64,000 bases of DNA from Clostridium sp. DSM 17811 (GTDB taxonomy: Bacteria; Bacillota; Clostridia; Clostridiales; Clostridiaceae): contig NZ_JAHLDU010000014.1 in assembly GCF_018861905.1 (NCBI RefSeq), positions 48,916-112,915 on the forward strand, in the 5' to 3' direction. How positions within the stretch are numbered: position 1 is the first letter of the stretch; every line of letters begins with the position of its first letter. A program made the translations under genes and the position numbers. This document shows positions 59,452 through 64,000 of this stretch, one piece after another. Below the pieces are notes generated by a model, which ran no database searches, was not told where the DNA came from, and saw only the letters and a program-made list of their open reading frames with translations.

Positions 59452-60903
59452 ATGGAAACAACAAAACCTACAAAAAAATTCAATTCAACCGCAATTATAG
59501 GCGTATTAGCCTTCAGCGCATTTTTAGCTGTATTTAATGAAACTATATTAAATGTAGCATTATCTCCTCTTATGAAGGAAATGAATGTTACAGCAGGAAC
59601 GGTGCAATGGATAATTACTGCATACATGATAGTTGTATCAGTTATGGTGCCAATTACAGCGTTTCTAATTCAAACATTTGAAACAAAACATTTATTTTTA
59701 GGGGCAATGACATTACTTTTAGTCGGAACAATATGTGCAGCTTGTTCGAGCTCTTTTGCAATGTTACTTGTTTCAAGAATGTTACAAGCCTCGGGAACTG
59801 GAATGATGATTCCACTTTTAATGAATACAGTATTATTGGTAACCCCACCCGAAAAGCATGGAGCGGCTATGGGAATTTGTGGTTGTGTAATTTCAATTGG
59901 GCCCGCACTTGGACCAACGGTTTCAGGAATCCTATTACAATTTTTTAGTTGGCATGCATTATTTATAATGCTAATACCACTTATACTAATAGCTATGATT
60001 TTAGGTTCAATTTATTTAGTTAATGTGTCAACTCTAACAAAACCTAAGATAGATTTTATATCAATCATATTATCAAGCCTCGGAATTGGTGGAGTTATAT
60101 ATGGTATAAGTAGTTTTAGTGGTGATGGAAATATGAAGATTATTAGTTTAATTTTTATTGTTGGAATAATATCATTAATTATATTTGTTAAACGTCAATT
60201 GTCTTTAAAAGAACCAATGTTAGAAATGCGTATATTTAAATATCCTTTATTTTCAGTAGGGGTAGTACTTGTTATGTTAACAATGATGACAATGTTCACT
60301 ATGAACGTAATGTTACCTATGTTCCTTCAAGGAGCCCTTAAAACAACAACTTTTGTAGCCGCTATGGTATTACTTCCAGCATCACTTGCTTGTGGAATTG
60401 TAACTCCAATAGGCGGAAAAATTTATGATAAATTTGGAGTGAAAGTACTAATACCAGTAGGTTTTACTATAATCCTTGTGGCATTATTCGTTTTATCACG
60501 TTCAAATAGTGATACATCTCTTATTAAGATTATGGTTTCATATATAGTAGTCTGCATTGGGGTTGGGCTTACAATGTCACCTTGTCAAACGAGTTCTCTT
60601 AACCAACTACCAAAAGAAGCTTACCCACATGGAATAGCGGTTATGAATACCCTTCAACAAATATCAGCAGCACTTGGCTCCTCATTATTTATTGGTATTA
60701 TGTCAGCTTCCCAGCTAAAAGCCTTAAATAATTCAGCTTCCGAGCAAATTGCAGTAGCTACTGGATTTCAGTCAAGTGCAACAGTCGCAGTAATATTTGT
60801 TTTAGTAGGACTTTGTTTATCCTTTACTTTAAAATTTGGAAATAAGAATTCTCGTTCAACCTCTGATTTAAGCCTAGAAAACGAAAAAGCGAGCGGTCTT
60901 TAA
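59452..60903 (+). CDS. MFS drug exporter, DHA2 (EmrB/QacA) family
   Basis: 483 residues with 14 hydrophobic segments. ETILNVALSPLMKEMNVTAGTVQWIITAYM at 25-54 contains the DHA2 motif D1-like region, and the loop and helix 5 motif C reads GICGCVISIGPALGPTVSG (near 143-161). It exports lipophilic or cationic toxins using the proton gradient. AGGAGG precedes the ATG. It lies between a TetR gene with matching operators and a flavoprotein gene, forming an inducible detox unit. Confidence 0.9.
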   Translation: METTKPTKKFNSTAIIGVLAFSAFLAVFNETILNVALSPLMKEMNVTAGTVQWIITAYMIVVSVMVPITAFLIQTFETKHLFLGAMTLLLVGTICAACSSSFAMLLVSRMLQASGTGMMIPLLMNTVLLVTPPEKHGAAMGICGCVISIGPALGPTVSGILLQFFSWHALFIMLIPLILIAMILGSIYLVNVSTLTKPKIDFISIILSSLGIGGVIYGISSFSGDGNMKIISLIFIVGIISLIIFVKRQLSLKEPMLEMRIFKYPLFSVGVVLVMLTMMTMFTMNVMLPMFLQGALKTTTFVAAMVLLPASLACGIVTPIGGKIYDKFGVKVLIPVGFTIILVALFVLSRSNSDTSLIKIMVSYIVVCIGVGLTMSPCQTSSLNQLPKEAYPHGIAVMNTLQQISAALGSSLFIGIMSASQLKALNNSASEQIAVATGFQSSATVAVIFVLVGLCLSFTLKFGNKNSRSTSDLSLENEKASGL

Positions 60904-60936
60904 TTTAAATATCATATATAATGAGGAGGATAAAAA

Positions 60937-61872
60937 ATGAAAATTTTAGGTATTTCAGGTGGAAGAAAAGATGGCAATAATGATTCAATGTGTAAAGAAG
61001 CTTTGATGGCTGCAAAGGAAATGGGTGCAGAGGTTGAATTTATTCATTTATTAGATTTGGATATAAAATATTGTATTGGGTGCACAGCATGTGTTGCCTC
61101 ACTTATGACAGGAAAAGGAAATATGTGTGTATTAAAAGATGATTTTGATTGGTTACTAAACAAGATGTTAGATGCAGATGGAGTAATTTTTACAAATCCA
61201 ATTTTCTGTAAAGGGACTCCAAGTTTATTCCTTACAATTAGAGACCGTTTTGGACCAAGAATGGATAGAGGTAATAATGTTATAGCAACTAAAATTGCAA
61301 AAGCAACAGGAAGCAAAGCACCAGATCCAAGAATATTAAAAGATAAAGTGATTTCTTATATAGGGTTTGGTGGTTCAGACTGGGTTACAAGATTTCAATG
61401 TGACTGTGCAATACAAGCATTAACTCCTATGTGGAAAGTTATAGATAACGAAGTATTTCCTTGGTCTACAGGTATTATTATAGATAATGATAAAGTTACA
61501 CGAGTACATGAAATAGGTATGAATCTTGCAAAAGCTGCAAAAGATATTGCAAATGCTTCTTATAAAGGAGAGGAAGGAGTTTGTCCACATTGTCATAGTA
61601 GAAACTTCTATTTAGATAGAGAATCTACACATGCAATTTGCTGTATGTGTGGTATTGAAGGTGATGTTAAAATTATAGATGGTAAAGTAAGATTTGAATT
61701 CCCAAATGAGCAATTAGAACACGCTCATGATACTTTATCTGGAAAACTTATTCATGTAGAGGATATCAAAAATACTGTTGCTATAAGCATGGAATTAAAG
61801 AAATCAGATGATTATAAACAACGTTTAGAAAACTATAAGGAATTTATTACGGCAACTAAACCAGAAAAATAA
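60937..61872 (+). CDS. NADPH-dependent FMN reductase family protein with C-terminal zinc ribbon
   Basis: 311 residues. Flavodoxin-like domain 1-185: ISGGRKDGNNDSMCKEA (FMN loop), cysteine cluster KYCIGCTACVAS...NMCVLKDDF (near 47-68), FTNPIFCKGTP and GFGGSDWVTRFQC. A zinc-ribbon-like CPHCHSRNFYL...CCMCGIEG is near 210-240, followed by a C-terminal helical part. This two-part form is found in clostridia next to MFS genes; it probably reduces the compound that induces TetR, before or instead of export. GAGGAGG precedes the ATG, 33 bp after the MFS stop, so the two are cotranscribed. Confidence 0.85.
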   Translation: MKILGISGGRKDGNNDSMCKEALMAAKEMGAEVEFIHLLDLDIKYCIGCTACVASLMTGKGNMCVLKDDFDWLLNKMLDADGVIFTNPIFCKGTPSLFLTIRDRFGPRMDRGNNVIATKIAKATGSKAPDPRILKDKVISYIGFGGSDWVTRFQCDCAIQALTPMWKVIDNEVFPWSTGIIIDNDKVTRVHEIGMNLAKAAKDIANASYKGEEGVCPHCHSRNFYLDRESTHAICCMCGIEGDVKIIDGKVRFEFPNEQLEHAHDTLSGKLIHVEDIKNTVAISMELKKSDDYKQRLENYKEFITATKPEK

Positions 61873-61903
61873 AACATTATTTTTTCAGATATTGATTTGC
61901 TCA

Positions 61904-61960
61904 CCTTTCCGGTAACAGGTTAAATAATAAAATTTTTTCACCGGAAAGGATAATATTTTT
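61904..61960 (+). terminator. terminator of the MFS/flavoprotein operon
   Basis: Arms CCTTTCCGGT (61904-61913) and its complement (61940-61949) with a long AT-rich loop, followed by a T7 run. Confidence 0.8.
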
Positions 61961-62062
61961 TTCTTCAATAATTGCCATGACTCCTAATAGGAAGAAGTAA
62001 ATTAACAAACCGATCAATGGAGCCCTTTTTCTATTAACGACGTTCATTATGCTGAATATTTA

Positions 62063-62236
62063 TTATTTTTGATTGTTTTTGTCCATATAGTCTACTAGTA
62101 TTGGTCGATCAAGTTTAAAAGGTTTAGTATTCTCAGAATCATTATTTGCGACTTCTGCATTAACCGGATCTATTTTCTCTACTGCATGTAACTTTTTAAT
62201 CTTCTTTAACTTCTTAATCTTTTGAAATATCTTCAT
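62063..62236 (-). CDS. hypothetical basic-start small protein, 57 aa
   Basis: I start it at the ATG at 62236 (MKIFQKIKKLKK), since AGGGGAAA lies just ahead; the ATG at 62251 precedes that site. The first 20 residues are a strongly basic amphipathic helix with a repeated KIKKLKK unit; the rest is polar with KPFKLDRPILVDYMDK. No family recognised. It stands alone between convergent and divergent neighbours. Confidence 0.45.
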   Translation of the reverse strand: MKIFQKIKKLKKIKKLHAVEKIDPVNAEVANNDSENTKPFKLDRPILVDYMDKNNQK

Positions 62237-62401
62237 GTTTTCCCCTATCAATCATTATTTTAAGCTATTTTTTTATATTTTGGCCTTCCATTCGTCCATT
62301 AAATCACTAATGTGTATACCTATCATATCAGACTTTTCACTTAATATCATTATAGAAAAAATGTTAAATGAACAGGTTTGGATAAAAGCCTGTGTAATTT
62401 T

Positions 62402-62451
62402 ATGCTAAAAACAGTTATATTTGACATGGATTGAGTAATTATTGAACTTAG
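62402..62451 (+). pseudogene. HAD-hydrolase N-terminal scrap
   Basis: The start MLKTVIFDMD is the phosphoaspartate motif of beta-phosphoglucomutase-like HAD enzymes; the next codon is TGA where the family has Gly (GGA), followed by VIIEL and an early stop. Only 16 codons survive. The remaining parts of the 62237-62622 spacer show nothing recognisable. Confidence 0.5.
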
Positions 62452-62622
62452 AAAAATATAACTCCATATCATTAGTCTCCTTTTTATTAGTACCTTACAT
62501 TAAAGTGCATACTATCATTAATGTCCTACTAATTATATAATATATGTGAAGATGCTTTACCAAGTAAAATAATTATTAGGAACCTATAATAGAGTCTGAT
62601 GTAGTAAACAAGGAGGATCGAT

Positions 62623-63717
62623 ATGAAAAATTTATTTGAGAAAACAACCGTTAATAATATGCAGGTTAAAAACAGATTTATTAGAGCGGCTACTTGGGAT
62701 GAAATGGCAGAAGATGATGGTCATATAAATAACGCATTTATTCAGCGATATGAGAATCTAGCAAAGGGAGGCGTTGGATTAATACTAACCGGATATGCAT
62801 TTATATCAAAGGATGAGAAACCTAATCCTGGCATGTCTGGAATTTATGATGATTCTTTTATTGAAGAATATAAAATTTTAGTATATAAAGTACATAAATA
62901 TGAAACTAAGATTGCAATGCAGATAGTATATGGAGGCTCACAAAACGAGCATGCAAATGCCAGTGAAATGTACATATATGGACCTTCAGCTATTAAAAAC
63001 ATAGTAAGTGGAATTACACCAAAGGAAGCTACAAAAGCTGATATAAAAGTAATTGTTGCCAAATTTGGTGATGCGGCGGTGAGAGTAAAAAAAGCTGGTT
63101 TTGATGCTGTAGAAATTCATGCAGCCCATGGATATTTATTAAGCCAATTTTTAACACCTTATTATAATAGAAGAACCGATGAATATGGTGGAGATATACA
63201 TAACAGAGCAAGAATAATTTATGAAGTAATAGCGGAAATAAGAAAAAGAGTTGGCAGGGATTACCCAATTATGATAAAAATTAATTTTGATGACTTTATG
63301 GATAAAAATCAAGGCCTTAGCAAAGAGGAATCTATAGAAGTTTTTAAGAGAATTGATAAACTAGGAATAGATATGATTGAACCTAGTGCAGTTAACCTAT
63401 CTTCTGGAGAAGGTAAAGTTCCATTTTTAAAAGGAATTAATACTGTAGATAAACAATCATATTTTAAAGAAGCTGTAATGAATATTGCAAGTGTTGTAAA
63501 TGCCAAAGTAATCCTAGTTGGAGGAAATAAGAATATGGATTTAATGAATGAGATTTTAAATACTACGCAAATTCAATATTTCTCATTATCTAGAACTTTA
63601 CTCTGTGAGCCAGATTTAATTAATAAATGGAGGGATAACAAAGATTATAAGCCTAAATGTATTTCTTGTAATAAATGTTGGGACGAGATACCAAATTCTT
63701 GCATTTTTAATAGATAA
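62623..63717 (+). CDS. NADH:flavin oxidoreductase, old yellow enzyme family
   Basis: 364 residues. FMN-binding TIM barrel: KNRFIRAATWDEMAEDDG near 16-33 (phosphate side), GGVGLILTGY, AVEIHAAHGYLLSQFLTPYYNRRTDEYGG (catalytic His pair and active-site signature, near 160-190), and VGGNK near 305. The C-terminal tail KPKCISCNKCWDEIPNSC resembles the cysteine region that binds a 4Fe-4S cluster in 2,4-dienoyl-CoA reductase-like members. The large C-terminal FAD domain of the long form is absent, so this is a single-domain enoate-type reductase. AAGGAGG precedes the ATG. Confidence 0.88.
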   Translation: MKNLFEKTTVNNMQVKNRFIRAATWDEMAEDDGHINNAFIQRYENLAKGGVGLILTGYAFISKDEKPNPGMSGIYDDSFIEEYKILVYKVHKYETKIAMQIVYGGSQNEHANASEMYIYGPSAIKNIVSGITPKEATKADIKVIVAKFGDAAVRVKKAGFDAVEIHAAHGYLLSQFLTPYYNRRTDEYGGDIHNRARIIYEVIAEIRKRVGRDYPIMIKINFDDFMDKNQGLSKEESIEVFKRIDKLGIDMIEPSAVNLSSGEGKVPFLKGINTVDKQSYFKEAVMNIASVVNAKVILVGGNKNMDLMNEILNTTQIQYFSLSRTLLCEPDLINKWRDNKDYKPKCISCNKCWDEIPNSCIFNR

Positions 63718-63888
63718 GTAAGATACTAAAATAATTATTTATCATAAAACAACCTCTCATAATGTCATATTCATATTTCCCTCCATGAGGGTGTTTATTT
63801 AAATACAAAATATTTACAATTTGTTATTTATTTTGGTATAAAATATTAACATTGAATTGATATAATTATTATATTAAAGGAGCCCCCT

Positions 63889-64000
63889 TTGAACTGCCCC
63901 CTGTCAAGTAGACAGTGGAAATAATTAAAGATTTCAAGCAAGGCGTCTATCATTTGGTAGGCGCTTTGTTTATGCTGCATTACCTAATAGATATCGCTGA
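63889..64000 (-). mobile_element. IS3-like insertion sequence, end only (runs off the window)
   Basis: GAACTGCCCCCTGTCAAGTA begins a terminal sequence like IS3/IS150-group ends, and a matching end is found at 21111-21143. On the minus strand the last bases encode QRYLLGNAA and a stop, plausible as the C-terminus of OrfB transposase entering from outside the window. The rest of the element lies beyond 64000. Confidence 0.6.

Noticed and set aside
1..64000. tRNA, rRNA, CRISPR, prophage structural genes or a replication origin
   Set aside because: I saw no cloverleaf-like or rRNA-like sequence, no repeat-spacer array, no phage structural or integrase genes and no DnaA-box cluster.

Overview
The window is low-GC, AT-rich DNA with clostridial gene content: strong AGGAGG-type ribosome sites, frequent TTG and GTG starts, rubredoxin and superoxide reductase, a staygreen-family protein, DUF4317, Spo0A-like scraps, and a lantibiotic/CAMP-type ABC system with its own two-component pair. 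I read it as an accessory-rich chromosomal segment of an anaerobic Clostridium-like Firmicute. I see no rRNA, tRNA or CRISPR array. Species cannot be fixed from the sequence alone.

Layout. 0-5 kb: a partial nitroreductase, a frameshifted cell-wall glucosaminidase, and a YtrA-type GntR/ABC operon with a repeat operator. 5-9 kb: decayed nitroreductase and acetyltransferase scraps, a collagen-like protein carrying seven YVTN propeller repeats, and a GH25 lysozyme. 9-14.6 kb: small regulators and membrane proteins, two genes with in-frame TGA codons, a secreted two-cysteine protein with its own thioredoxin-like partner, and a photolyase scrap. 14.7-19.4 kb: a ykvI / ATC-hydrolase / proC operon divergent from a dicarboxylate/amino-acid symporter across a 33-bp palindrome.

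19.4-33.4 kb: DUF4317, an IS scar, and corA under an M-box magnesium riboswitch. Then comes a rearranged zone in which pieces of corA, a HemW/HemN-like radical SAM gene and a staygreen gene recur two or three times, mixed with IS3 and TnpB-like transposase relics. An ECF sigma/anti-sigma pair, OsmC, an aspartase pseudogene, an RpiR regulator and a deleted MutS-like ATPase lie among them.

33.5-39.5 kb: a membrane serine hydrolase followed by a Bce-like two-component/ABC module whose permease lacks the usual extracellular domain. 39.8-47.2 kb: a stress-type cluster with PRC-barrel genes, lmo0937-like peptides and 21-residue hydrophobic peptides, each present twice. It also has an AI-2E-type permease, a deleted glutathione peroxidase, DUF5661, a chloroperoxidase-like hydrolase, rubredoxin and desulfoferrodoxin. 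A TTTGTCG box recurs ahead of three of its units.

47.5-64 kb: a CPBP protease, an EamA transporter, a MATE fragment abutting an iron-sulfur flavoprotein, MarR with twin palindromes, and an Ig-like surface protein. These are followed by an ABC-EG-RK antimicrobial-peptide immunity operon, a TetR/MFS/flavoprotein detox set with matching operators, an old-yellow-enzyme-type oxidoreductase, and the end of an IS3-like element. Overall themes are envelope and antimicrobial stress, redox/oxygen defence, and heavy gene decay driven by duplication and insertion elements.
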